Part shown: in pieces, positions 25,191-32,586 of the stretch | How positions within the stretch are numbered: the stretch's first letter is position 1 | How the letters are laid out: each line of letters begins with the position of its first letter | Origin: Verrucomicrobiota bacterium | GTDB lineage: Bacteria; Verrucomicrobiota; Verrucomicrobiia; Limisphaerales; JACRJY01 | Assembly (NCBI GenBank): GCA_016235585.1 | Contig: JACRJY010000103.1 | Location: 1-36,905, forward strand | Length of the DNA: 36,905 nucleotides | Direction of reading: 5' to 3' | Program-made: the position numbers and the translations under genes | The notes under the pieces: generated by a model | The model's database searches: none | What the model saw: only the letters and a program-made list of their open reading frames with translations | What the model was told of the DNA's origin: nothing

Positions 25191-26525
25191 AAGCGCCTTC
25201 GCCGCGATGTCACGGCGGAAGTGCGCGCCGTCAAAATGGATTTTCTCCACGGCGGCGTAGGCGGCGGCTTGCGCGACTTTCAAATCTTTTCCCAACGCCG
25301 TCACGCCGAGGACGCGACCGCCGTTCGTCACGATTTGTCCGTCCTTCAGCGCCGTGCCAGCGTGGAAAACTTTCGTGTGCGGCAACACGTTTGCCGCATC
25401 GAGGCCAGAAATCGGTTTGCCCTTCGGATAATTGCCGGGATAACCACCGCTGGCCATCACCACGCACACGCTGGCGAGCGGGCTCCATTTCATTTCCACG
25501 CGCGACAACGTGCCGTTCACGCTGGCGTCGAGCAGTTCCACCAAATCATTTTCCAGCCGCGTGAGATACACTTGCGTCTCCGGGTCGCCGAAGCGGGCGT
25601 TGAACTCCAGCACCTTCGGCCCGGACTTCGTGAGCATGACGCCGGGATACAGGATGCCGCGATAATCAATGTGCTCGTTCGCGCAGCCGCGCATGAACGG
25701 GTCGAGAATTGCGCGGCCCGCGTCGGCAAGCTGCGCGTCGGTGAGGAACGGCGTGGGCGAATACGTGCCCATGCCGCCGGTGTTGAGGCCGGCGTCGCCG
25801 TCGAGCGCGCGCTTGTGATCCTGCGAGGTGGGGAAAAGTTTCGCGGTCGTGCCGTCGCACAGCGCGTGGAGCGAAACCTCGACGCCTTCGAGATGTTCCT
25901 GGACGACCACGCGCGCGCCCGCCGCGCCGAAGGCTTTGCTGACCATGATTTCATCCACGGCGCGTTCGGCTTCGGACTGGCTGGCGCACATCAGCACGCC
26001 TTTGCCGAGTGCGAGGCCGTCGGCCTTCACCACGCAGAGTCCGTTGAGCGATGCGCAGAACCGCTTCGCCGCCGCCGCGTCGGAGAAAGTTCCCGCCGCC
26101 GCCGTGGGGATGCCGTGCCGTTCCATGAAATTTTGCGAAAAAACTTTCGAGGACTCGAACTGCGCGGCCTTCTGATTCGGCCCCCAGATGCGAAGGCCGT
26201 TCTTCTGGAACAAGTCCACGATGCCGAGTGCGAGCGGGTTGTCCGGGCCGACGACGGTGAGGTCGGCTTTCTTCTCCTGCGCGAAGGCGAGCAATCTGGG
26301 TAAATCCTCCGCGCTGATGTTCACGCATTCGACGCGTCCAGTGGGACAGGCATCTTGCCTGTTCTCGACTGCGCCACTGGACAGGCAAGATGCCTGTCCC
26401 ACTGTTTCCAGCACGATGCCCGCGTTGCCCGGCGCGCACCACATCTGCGTGACGTGCGGCGACTGGGCGAGTTTCCAAACCAGCGCGTGCTCGCGCCCGC
26501 CGGAGCCGATGATCAGAAGTTTCAT
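25188..26525 (-). CDS. purD: Phosphoribosylamine-glycine ligase with repeat-derived insert
   Basis: ATP-grasp enzyme of purine synthesis that joins phosphoribosylamine and glycine. 445 aa; relatives are about 420-430. Motifs: MKLLIIGSGGREHALVWKLAQSP, APGNAG, VVGPDNPLALGIVD, VVKADGLALGKGV (ATP binding), TSQDHKRALDGDAGLNTGGMGTYSPTP, VLEFNARFGDPETQ (metal and catalytic loop), VVMASGGYPGNYPKG, and NGGRVLGVTALG. Residues about 42-63 (VGQASCLSS...RQDACPTG) are absent from ordinary PurD and are encoded by a 66-bp palindromic repeat (26339-26404). They fall in the loop after APGNAG in the N-terminal domain, away from the active-site motifs, so the enzyme is likely functional. It lies 59 bp after mqnE on the same strand. 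Confidence 0.95.
   Translation of the reverse strand: MKLLIIGSGGREHALVWKLAQSPHVTQMWCAPGNAGIVLETVGQASCLSSGAVENRQDACPTGRVECVNISAEDLPRLLAFAQEKKADLTVVGPDNPLALGIVDLFQKNGLRIWGPNQKAAQFESSKVFSQNFMERHGIPTAAAGTFSDAAAAKRFCASLNGLCVVKADGLALGKGVLMCASQSEAERAVDEIMVSKAFGAAGARVVVQEHLEGVEVSLHALCDGTTAKLFPTSQDHKRALDGDAGLNTGGMGTYSPTPFLTDAQLADAGRAILDPFMRGCANEHIDYRGILYPGVMLTKSGPKVLEFNARFGDPETQVYLTRLENDLVELLDASVNGTLSRVEMKWSPLASVCVVMASGGYPGNYPKGKPISGLDAANVLPHTKVFHAGTALKDGQIVTNGGRVLGVTALGKDLKVAQAAAYAAVEKIHFDGAHFRRDIAAKAL
26339..26404. repeat. Twin-hairpin repeat, family B copy 2 (inside purD)
   Basis: The 24-bp ends (26339-26362 and 26381-26404) are perfect inverted repeats with an 18-bp spacer. Each end is itself a hairpin with stem ACAGGCA/TGCCTGT and loop TCT or AGA. 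Its 66 bp equal 22 codons. It is a close relative of 17503-17581. Confidence 0.97.
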
Positions 26526-26584
26526 GCCCGGCGATTAAAGCAGAGGCTGGGCGGGAAATTGAAGTTTCAATTGGCCGAACGCCA

Positions 26585-27880
26585 TTATCTTCCAACCCCT
26601 TGGATTTGCCCGGCGCTGGTTCCGGTTACATCGGCCGTTGCTTGTTGGCCACCCGCAAGGACCTTGATCGGTTCATAGAAGGTATTCCGTTGCACCGGCG
26701 TGCGGCCGGCTTCGCGGATGGCTTTGATCATGTCCGCTTCGGTCTGCAATTGCGGCGAGGTCGCGCCGGCCATGTGGAAGATGTGTTCCTCGATGATCGT
26801 CCCGTGCAGATCGTCCGCGCCGTAGCTCAACGCCACCTGCGCCAGCTTCATCCCCAGGCCCACCCAGTAGGCCGTGATGTGATCGAAGTTGTCGAGGTAG
26901 ATGCGGCTCACGGCGAGGGTGCGCAACGCATCGAAGCCCGTGGGCGGCGTGTGCACCGGGATGTCGTTGTTCTCCGGCTGATACGGCAGCGGCACGAAGC
27001 CCACGTAGCCGCGCGTCTCGTCCTGCAACGCGCGCAATTGCCGCAGATGATCCACGCGGTCGGCGAGCGATTCGACATGGCCGAACAGCATCGTGCAGGT
27101 GCTGCGCCCACCGAGCTTGTGCCAGGTGCGGTGAACGTCCAGATATTCCTCGGCGGATTCCTTGCCCTTGGCGATGGCGCTGCGCACTTCCTTGCGAAAA
27201 ATCTCCGCGCCGCCGCCGGTGAGGGAGTCGAGACCGGCGTTTCTCAATTCAATCAAGACTTGCTCGACGGTTTTCTTCGCGAGCCAGGCAAGGTGCAGGA
27301 TTTCAATGGCGGTGAAGCATTTTAACTGGAGGCGCGGTTTGGAATTGGGGAGCGCGGGCGTCCCGCCCGCAGGTTTCGGCGTCTCGCCGAAACCATCTGG
27401 TCGTTCGTGGAATTCGGCTGGCGAGACGCCAGCCGGTGCGACCGGGACGGTCGCTCTCCCCATTTTATCATTCAGCGCACTCAACGCTTTCAGCATGTCC
27501 ACGTAATAACTGAACGGCAGCGAGGGGTGCAGCCCACCGACGATGTGCAGTTCCGTGATGCCGAGCTTCAACGCCTCGCGCGCCTTCTCGACCATCTGCG
27601 GGATCGTCAACTCGAATCCATCCGCGTCGCGTTTCTTGCGCGCGAACGAGCAGAACTGGCAGCTCAAGATGCAGTAGTTCGAGTAGTTGATGTAGCGATT
27701 GATGATGTAACTGGCGCGGTTGCCCACCTTCTTCTGCCGCGCGAGATCGGCGATGGCACCGACGGCGTTGAGATCCTTGGATTCAAACAGCCGCAGCGCG
27801 TCCGCCTCGGAAATGCGTTCGCCGGCGGCGACCTTGTCGTAGAGGTCGCGCAGTTCGCTGCGTTGAATGAGGAAATTCAT
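26585..27880 (-). CDS. mqnE: Aminofutalosine synthase with repeat-derived insert
   Basis: Radical SAM enzyme of the futalosine route to menaquinone. 431 aa; relatives are about 370-390. The cluster motif is C70-ILS-C74-QF-C77 in NRYINYSNYCILSCQFCSF. Other MqnE segments are ELHIVGGLHPSLPFSYY, CFTAIEI, LTGGGAEIFRKEVR, CTMLFGHVESLADRVDHL, LQDETRGYVGFVPLPYQPEN, and YGADDLHGTIIEEHIFHMAG, which separates it from the related MqnC. Residues 142-180 (GVSPAEFHERPDGFGETPKP and flanks) are encoded by a 117-bp twin-hairpin element (27346-27462), exactly 39 codons, in a loop between KALSALNDKMG and KPRLQLKCFTAIEI. The following ubiA-type gene on the same strand supports a menaquinone role. Confidence 0.93.
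   Translation of the reverse strand: MNFLIQRSELRDLYDKVAAGERISEADALRLFESKDLNAVGAIADLARQKKVGNRASYIINRYINYSNYCILSCQFCSFARKKRDADGFELTIPQMVEKAREALKLGITELHIVGGLHPSLPFSYYVDMLKALSALNDKMGRATVPVAPAGVSPAEFHERPDGFGETPKPAGGTPALPNSKPRLQLKCFTAIEILHLAWLAKKTVEQVLIELRNAGLDSLTGGGAEIFRKEVRSAIAKGKESAEEYLDVHRTWHKLGGRSTCTMLFGHVESLADRVDHLRQLRALQDETRGYVGFVPLPYQPENNDIPVHTPPTGFDALRTLAVSRIYLDNFDHITAYWVGLGMKLAQVALSYGADDLHGTIIEEHIFHMAGATSPQLQTEADMIKAIREAGRTPVQRNTFYEPIKVLAGGQQATADVTGTSAGQIQGVGR
27346..27462. repeat. Four-hairpin palindromic element, family C (inside mqnE)
   Basis: Four stem-loops in mirror order: 27354-27370 (GCGGGCG-TCC-CGCCCGC), 27372-27394 (core TTTCGGCG-TCT-CGCCGAAA), 27415-27435 (core GGCTGGCG-AGA-CGCCAGCC) and 27438-27454 (GCGACCG-GGA-CGGTCGC). 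The ends TGGGGAG and CTCCCCA pair. Read from either end, the loops are TCC then TCT, while stem bases differ in a paired way. Confidence 0.95.
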
Positions 27881-27886
27881 GTTTGT

Positions 27887-28801
27887 TCAACGGAACCGCT
27901 CCGCCCACGGGAACATGACTTCCGCCACGGTCACGATGAGGAACACGAGGCTCACCAGCGCGTTGAGGCGGAAGAAGGCGTTCTGCACCCAGTCCAGGCT
28001 GCGCCGCCGCGCGAACCAGTGCTCCATCAGCAGACAGCCGAGGATGATGACCAGGCCGACGAGATACGCGAGCCGGAAGCCCGCGAGCACGCCGAACGCG
28101 ACGAGCAATCCCCACATGAACAGGTGCGCGAGGAACGCGGCGTTGAGCGCGTTGCGCGGCCCCCACGCGACGACGAGCGAGCGCAGGCCGTGCGCGTGGT
28201 CGAACTCGTAGTCTTGCAGCGCGTAGATGATGTCGAAACCGACGAGCCAGAAGATCACCGCCGCCGCCAGCAGCAGCGGCAGTAGAAAGCTGTGTCGCAC
28301 CGGCAACCAGGTCGTGAACGCCACACCGCCTTTCACCGCCAGCCACGCGCCGATGGGCGCGAGCGCGAGCGCCACGCCGAGCCAGACGTGCGTGTAGTCG
28401 GTGAACCGCTTCGTGAGCGAGTAGAAGCAGATGAAGAACAGCGCGACGGGCGAGAGATAGAGGCAGATGGAATTCAGCAGTCCCGCCGCGACAATCAGGC
28501 CGACGCCGCTCGTGATACAGAGCGTCCATGCGCCGGCGAGCGAGACTTGGCCGGCGGGCAGGTGGCGGTTGGAAGTGCGTGGGTTGAGCGCGTCGAACTT
28601 GCGGTCGGCGATGCGATTGAAGCTCATGGCGCACGTCCGCGCGCAAACCATCGCGACGAGAATGAGCAGGAATTTGTCCCAGCCGGGCCAGCCACGGGTG
28701 TCCCGCGCGGCCACGACCATCGCGGCCAGCGCGAAGGGCAGCGCGAAGACAGTGTGCGAGAAGCGCACGAAGGAGAGCCACTTGTTGAGTTCTGAAAACA
28801 T
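27887..28801 (-). CDS. UbiA-family polyprenyltransferase, probably for menaquinone (MqnP type)
   Basis: 304 aa, very hydrophobic, with about eight or nine membrane segments. The two aspartate-rich prenyl-diphosphate/Mg sites are present: N62-RIADRKF-D70, and YALQDYEFDHAHGLRS near residue 195. The N-terminus (FVRFSHTVFALPFALAAMVVAA) is typical of the 4-hydroxybenzoate octaprenyltransferase-like group used in the futalosine pathway, where the enzyme prenylates 1,4-dihydroxy-6-naphthoate. Membership in that pathway is inferred from the adjacent mqnE (6 bp gap) and the ubiX-like gene upstream. The ATG at 28801 lies directly next to palindromic repeat A2, with no room for an ordinary ribosome site outside the repeat. 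Confidence 0.9.
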   Translation of the reverse strand: MFSELNKWLSFVRFSHTVFALPFALAAMVVAARDTRGWPGWDKFLLILVAMVCARTCAMSFNRIADRKFDALNPRTSNRHLPAGQVSLAGAWTLCITSGVGLIVAAGLLNSICLYLSPVALFFICFYSLTKRFTDYTHVWLGVALALAPIGAWLAVKGGVAFTTWLPVRHSFLLPLLLAAAVIFWLVGFDIIYALQDYEFDHAHGLRSLVVAWGPRNALNAAFLAHLFMWGLLVAFGVLAGFRLAYLVGLVIILGCLLMEHWFARRRSLDWVQNAFFRLNALVSLVFLIVTVAEVMFPWAERFR

Positions 28802-28806
28802 TTTTA

Positions 28807-28907
28807 AGCCACGGATGAAACACAGATGAAACACAGATTTGAAAACCAAAATTCACGGGGCGGCTCTCCGCATCCCATCTGTGTTTCATCTGTGTGCATC
28901 TGTGGCT
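28807..28907. repeat. Palindromic intergenic repeat, family A copy 2
   Basis: The left arm 28807-28839 and right arm 28871-28907 consist of AGCCACGGATGAAACACAGA-type units in inverted orientation. The element fills the gap between the UbiX-like stop (28907-28909, overlapping by a base) and the UbiA start (28801). Confidence 0.92.
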
Positions 28908-29464
28908 TATTCTTTTTCCTCGGCCCAGCGTGGCGCGAGTTGGTTCGGCACGCCGAGATGGTCGAGCACGCGGGCGACGACGGTGTCGGCGAGCTGCTCG
29001 ATGGTTTTGGCACCGGAGTAAAAACTGGGATTAGCCGGAAGAATCGTCGCGCCAGCCTGGAGCAACAGTTCAAAATTCTTCACGTGGACAAGGCTCAACG
29101 GCGTTTCGCGCGGCACGAGGATGAGTTTCTTCCGCTCCTTGAGCATCACGTCGGCGGCGCGCAGCAGGAGGTCGTCGCTGATGCCGTGGGCGATGCGGCC
29201 CAGTGTGCCCATCGTGCAGGGGATGACGACCATGGCGTCGAAGGCGTTCGAGCCGCTGGCGAAGGGGGCGTTCATGCTGCGGTGGTTGTGCTGCGTGACG
29301 CCGGGCGCGAGCCGCAGGCCGCCGGGCAACTCCGTGGCGATGACCTGCGGCGCGTAGCTGCTCAACACGACGTGCACCTCGTGCTGGCGCGGGTCGAGGT
29401 TGTCGAGCAGCCGCTGCGCGTAGAGCGCGCCGCTGGCGCCGGTGATGGCAACGATGATTCGCAT
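28907..29464 (-). CDS. ubiX: UbiX-family flavin prenyltransferase
   Basis: 185 aa. The N-terminal Rossmann-like motif MRIIVAITGASGALYAQRLL, the central SGSNAFDAMVVIPCTMGTLGRIAHGISDDLLLRAADVMLKE and LILVPRETPLSLVHVKNFELLLQAGATILPANPSFY are the standard UbiX signatures for FMN and dimethylallyl phosphate binding. The product, prenylated FMN, serves a UbiD-type decarboxylase; in the futalosine route a UbiD/UbiX-type pair is thought to act late. No ubiD is in the window. The ATG at 29464 was chosen over an upstream in-frame start because MRIIVAITGASG is the conserved N-terminus. It is probably the first gene of the ubiX-ubiA-mqnE-purD unit. Confidence 0.94.
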   Translation of the reverse strand: MRIIVAITGASGALYAQRLLDNLDPRQHEVHVVLSSYAPQVIATELPGGLRLAPGVTQHNHRSMNAPFASGSNAFDAMVVIPCTMGTLGRIAHGISDDLLLRAADVMLKERKKLILVPRETPLSLVHVKNFELLLQAGATILPANPSFYSGAKTIEQLADTVVARVLDHLGVPNQLAPRWAEEKE

Positions 29465-29473
29465 CAGATGAAC

Positions 29474-29512
29474 TGGCCGGCGGCGCACATTGTGCATTCG
29501 CCGCTCCGGCCA
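29474..29512. promoter_or_regulatory. Inverted repeat in divergent promoter region
   Basis: TGGCCGG-CGGCG (29474-29485) pairs with CGCCG-CT-CCGGCCA (29499-29512), with a 2-nt bulge. It lies just upstream of ubiX and 195 bp before the TMTC-like gene. It may be an operator or another short repeat. Confidence 0.35.
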
Positions 29513-29562
29513 GCGCGACTATCGCCACGGGCGCAACCACGGGCAAGCCCGTTCCCTGGCGC

Positions 29563-29621
29563 GCCGAGCATTGATCGGCGAGGAAAACCGTGGCATCCAT
29601 CCGTGCCGAGCAATGCTCGGC
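29563..29621. repeat. Twin-hairpin repeat, family E (intergenic)
   Basis: The left hairpin GCCGAGC-ATT-GATCGGC (29563-29579, one mismatched pair) and right hairpin GCCGAGC-AAT-GCTCGGC (29605-29621) mirror each other. It lies in the divergent gap between ubiX and the TMTC-like gene. Confidence 0.85.
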
Positions 29622-29706
29622 GTTCCCGTCGCTGCAAATGAAGCTGGCCGTCCGCCCGGAAATTTCCTTTCGCGCCCCCCGGCTTTCCGTAGAATCGCCG
29701 CCATTC

Positions 29707-32574
29707 ATGAAAGAAGTCTGGCAGCGTCATCGCGTGGCAATCATCGGCATCGTGCTGGCGGTCGTCACCGTCCTGCTCTATCTGCCGATGCGGAACCACG
29801 GCTTCGTGGACTATGACGACCCGGATTACGTCACCAACAACACGCAGATCAAAAAGGGTGTCACCGGCGCGGGCATCGTCTGGGCGCTGACGCACAGCCA
29901 TTCGAGCAACTGGCACCCGCTGACGTGGGTGAGCCACATGGCCGACTGGCAGATGTTCGGCGACAAGGCGGGTGGCCACCACATGGTCAACCTGCTGTTC
30001 CACACACTCAACACGTTGCTGCTGCTCCTGACGCTGAAAAAACTCACCGGCTCTCTCTGGCGCAGCGCGTTTGTGGCGGCACTGTTCGCGTGGCATCCGC
30101 TGCACGTGGAATCGGTCGCGTGGGTGAGCGAGCGCAAGGACGTGTTGAGCGGCTTCTTCTGGCTGCTGACGATTTGGGCCTACGGACACTACGTCGAGAA
30201 GCGTTCGTGGCAGCGCTACACGCTGACGCTCGTATTCTTCGCGCTGGGATTGATGAGCAAGCCGATGGTGGTGACGCTGCCGTGCGTGCTGCTGCTGCTC
30301 GACTGGTGGCCGCTGCGCCGCTGGGACTGGCCGGGCAAAGCCGCCGAGGGCGAAGCTCCGCGAAAAATTGAGCCGCTGAAATTTCTGCTGCTGGAGAAAA
30401 TCCCCTTTTTCGCGCTCACCATCGGTTCGGCCATCGCCACCTTCTGGGCGCAGCGCGCGGGTGGCGCGGTGGCTTCCGTCAGCATCATTCCGCTGGAGAA
30501 CCGCATCGCCAACGCCTTCATCTCCTACCAGCGCTACCTCGAAATGATGTTCCTCCCGCGCAATCTCGCGGTGATTTATCCGCATCCGCAAGGCGACTGG
30601 ACATGGTGGCGGCTCACCATCGCCATCGTGCTGCTCGTGGCGGTGCTGGTGCTGGCGGTGTGGACGGCGCGGCGCAAGGGCTACCTGCTCACCGGCTGGC
30701 TGTGGTATCTCGGCTCGCTCGTGCCGATGATCGGCCTGGTGCAGGTCGGCAGCCAGGCGCTGGCGGATCGCTACACTTATATCCCGCTCACCGGCGTGTT
30801 CATAATGATTGTGTGGGGACTGGCGGAACTGGCGCACCGCTGGCCGCAGTTGAAGGAAGGCCTGGCCATCACGGGCGGCCTTGTGCTCGTCGCGTGCGTC
30901 AAGCTGACTTCGACGCAGCTCGACGTGTGGAAGGATTCCTTCGCCCTCTTCGGCAATGCGGCGAAGGTCGTGCCGCGCAATTTTATCGCGCACCGCAACC
31001 TCGGCGACTTCTACGTCGGGCGCGGCGAGTATGACGTGGGCTTCGGGCATTTCAAAAAAGCGCTCGAATACCTGCCCAAATACACCGAGGTTCACAACAA
31101 CTGGGGCGTCGCGCTCTTCAAGCAGAACAAGCACGCCGAGTCCGTCCCGCACTTCCTGAAGGCGCTCGAAATCAAGAAGGACAACACCGAGGCGCGCATC
31201 AACCTCGCCAACGCGCTCACGCTGCTCGGCAAGACCGACGAGGCCGTCGGGCATTATCAGGAAATCCTCAAGGTGAAGCCGCACTTCGCCGATGCGCACA
31301 ACAACCTCGGCAACGCCTACGTCTTCAAGCAGCGCTACGACGACGCCATCACCTGTTACCGAGAGGCGCTGCGGCTCAAGCCCGAATACGCCGAGGCGCA
31401 CACCGGCCTCGGCCTCGCCCTCTCGAAAACCGGCCGCCCCGACGAGGCCGTCGCGGCGTATCGCGAGTCGCTGCGGCTGAATCCGAACCTGATGGAGGCG
31501 CACCACAACCTCGCGCTCGCGCTCGCCGCCAAGGGCCTGATGGACGAGGCGATGCGGCACTACGGCGAGGCCGTGCGCCTAAAGCCCGACAACGCCGAGG
31601 TGCGGCTGAACTACGCCAACGCCTTCGTGAAAAAAGGCCTGTTCACCGAGGCGCTCGCGCAGTTCGAGGCGTTCCTGCGCCTCCAGCCGGATCACGCCGA
31701 GGCGCGCGCGAGCTATGCCTTCACGCTCGCCAAAATGAACCCGCCCCGGCTACCGCAGGCCGCCGCCGAATACGCCAAGGCCCTCGAATTGAATCCCAAC
31801 CAGATGGAGGCGCACAACAACCTCGGCTGGGTGCTCTCGACCATGGGCAGGCAGGCCGAGGCCATCGAACATTACCGGGCGGCCATCAAGATCAAGCCCG
31901 AGGCCGTCGAGTCGCACTTCAACCTCGGCCTGCTGCTCTCCAAGCAAAACCAGCTCACCAACGCGCTGGAAGAATTCCGCGAAGTGCTCCGGCTCAACCC
32001 CAACCACGCCGCCGCGCACAACGAGGTCGGCAACGTCCTGCTCAATATGATCAAGTTTCCCGAGGCCGCCGAATCCTACCGCGCCGCCATCAAGCTGATC
32101 CCCAACGATCCCGTGCCGCACAACCAGCTCGCCTTCGCGCTCGTCGGCCAGCGCAAAGCCGCCGAGGCTCTTCCGGAATTCCGCGAGGCGCTGCGGCTTA
32201 ATCCCAATTCGCTCCCGTCGCTCAACGCGCTGGCGTGGATTCTCTCGACCCACGAGGACGACAAGCTCCGCGACGGCGCCGAGGCCGTGCGGCTCGCCAC
32301 GCGCGCCGTGGAACTTACCGCCAACGCGCCAAACCCGCGCCTGCTCGGCACGCTCGCCGCCGCGCTGGCCGAGGTGGGAAGATTCGATGAGGCGATTGCC
32401 ACCGCGCAAAAGGCGCTGGAAATTGCCAAAGCGGCGAAGCAGGCCGACACCGTCGCGCAGCTTGAGGAGCGGCTGAAGGTTTTCCAGTCCCGCAAGCCGT
32501 TCCGCGACCCCTCCTTTTCGCCGCCAAAGCCGAGGGTCACGATCACGCCCATCGAGCCGGTGAAGAAGAAGTGA
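29707..32574 (+). CDS. TMTC-like membrane protein with TPR domain (first of tandem pair)
   Basis: 955 aa. The N-terminal half (1 to about 420) is a polytopic membrane domain like GT-C glycosyltransferases of the TMTC group. The first loop has the acidic motif FVDYDDPDYVTNN (residues 33-45), followed by NWHPLTWVSHMADWQMFG, HHMVNLLFHTLNTLLLL, FAWHPLHVESVAWVSERKDVLS, and ADRYTYIPLTGVF. The C-terminal half, from about residue 425, holds roughly a dozen TPR units of 34 residues. It ends in a Pro-rich tail, KPFRDPSFSPPKPRVT. Eukaryotic TMTC proteins O-mannosylate proteins using lipid-linked mannose; a similar role in the cytoplasmic membrane is inferred. The ATG at 29707 is preferred over 29590 because it directly precedes the first membrane helix. 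Confidence 0.88.
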   Translation: MKEVWQRHRVAIIGIVLAVVTVLLYLPMRNHGFVDYDDPDYVTNNTQIKKGVTGAGIVWALTHSHSSNWHPLTWVSHMADWQMFGDKAGGHHMVNLLFHTLNTLLLLLTLKKLTGSLWRSAFVAALFAWHPLHVESVAWVSERKDVLSGFFWLLTIWAYGHYVEKRSWQRYTLTLVFFALGLMSKPMVVTLPCVLLLLDWWPLRRWDWPGKAAEGEAPRKIEPLKFLLLEKIPFFALTIGSAIATFWAQRAGGAVASVSIIPLENRIANAFISYQRYLEMMFLPRNLAVIYPHPQGDWTWWRLTIAIVLLVAVLVLAVWTARRKGYLLTGWLWYLGSLVPMIGLVQVGSQALADRYTYIPLTGVFIMIVWGLAELAHRWPQLKEGLAITGGLVLVACVKLTSTQLDVWKDSFALFGNAAKVVPRNFIAHRNLGDFYVGRGEYDVGFGHFKKALEYLPKYTEVHNNWGVALFKQNKHAESVPHFLKALEIKKDNTEARINLANALTLLGKTDEAVGHYQEILKVKPHFADAHNNLGNAYVFKQRYDDAITCYREALRLKPEYAEAHTGLGLALSKTGRPDEAVAAYRESLRLNPNLMEAHHNLALALAAKGLMDEAMRHYGEAVRLKPDNAEVRLNYANAFVKKGLFTEALAQFEAFLRLQPDHAEARASYAFTLAKMNPPRLPQAAAEYAKALELNPNQMEAHNNLGWVLSTMGRQAEAIEHYRAAIKIKPEAVESHFNLGLLLSKQNQLTNALEEFREVLRLNPNHAAAHNEVGNVLLNMIKFPEAAESYRAAIKLIPNDPVPHNQLAFALVGQRKAAEALPEFREALRLNPNSLPSLNALAWILSTHEDDKLRDGAEAVRLATRAVELTANAPNPRLLGTLAAALAEVGRFDEAIATAQKALEIAKAAKQADTVAQLEERLKVFQSRKPFRDPSFSPPKPRVTITPIEPVKKK

Positions 32575-32586
32575 CGGCCTGACGCG

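Noticed and set aside
29590-29706. Longer N-terminus of the TMTC-like protein
   Set aside because: It would translate through part of the intergenic twin-hairpin repeat and add a non-conserved segment before the first membrane helix.
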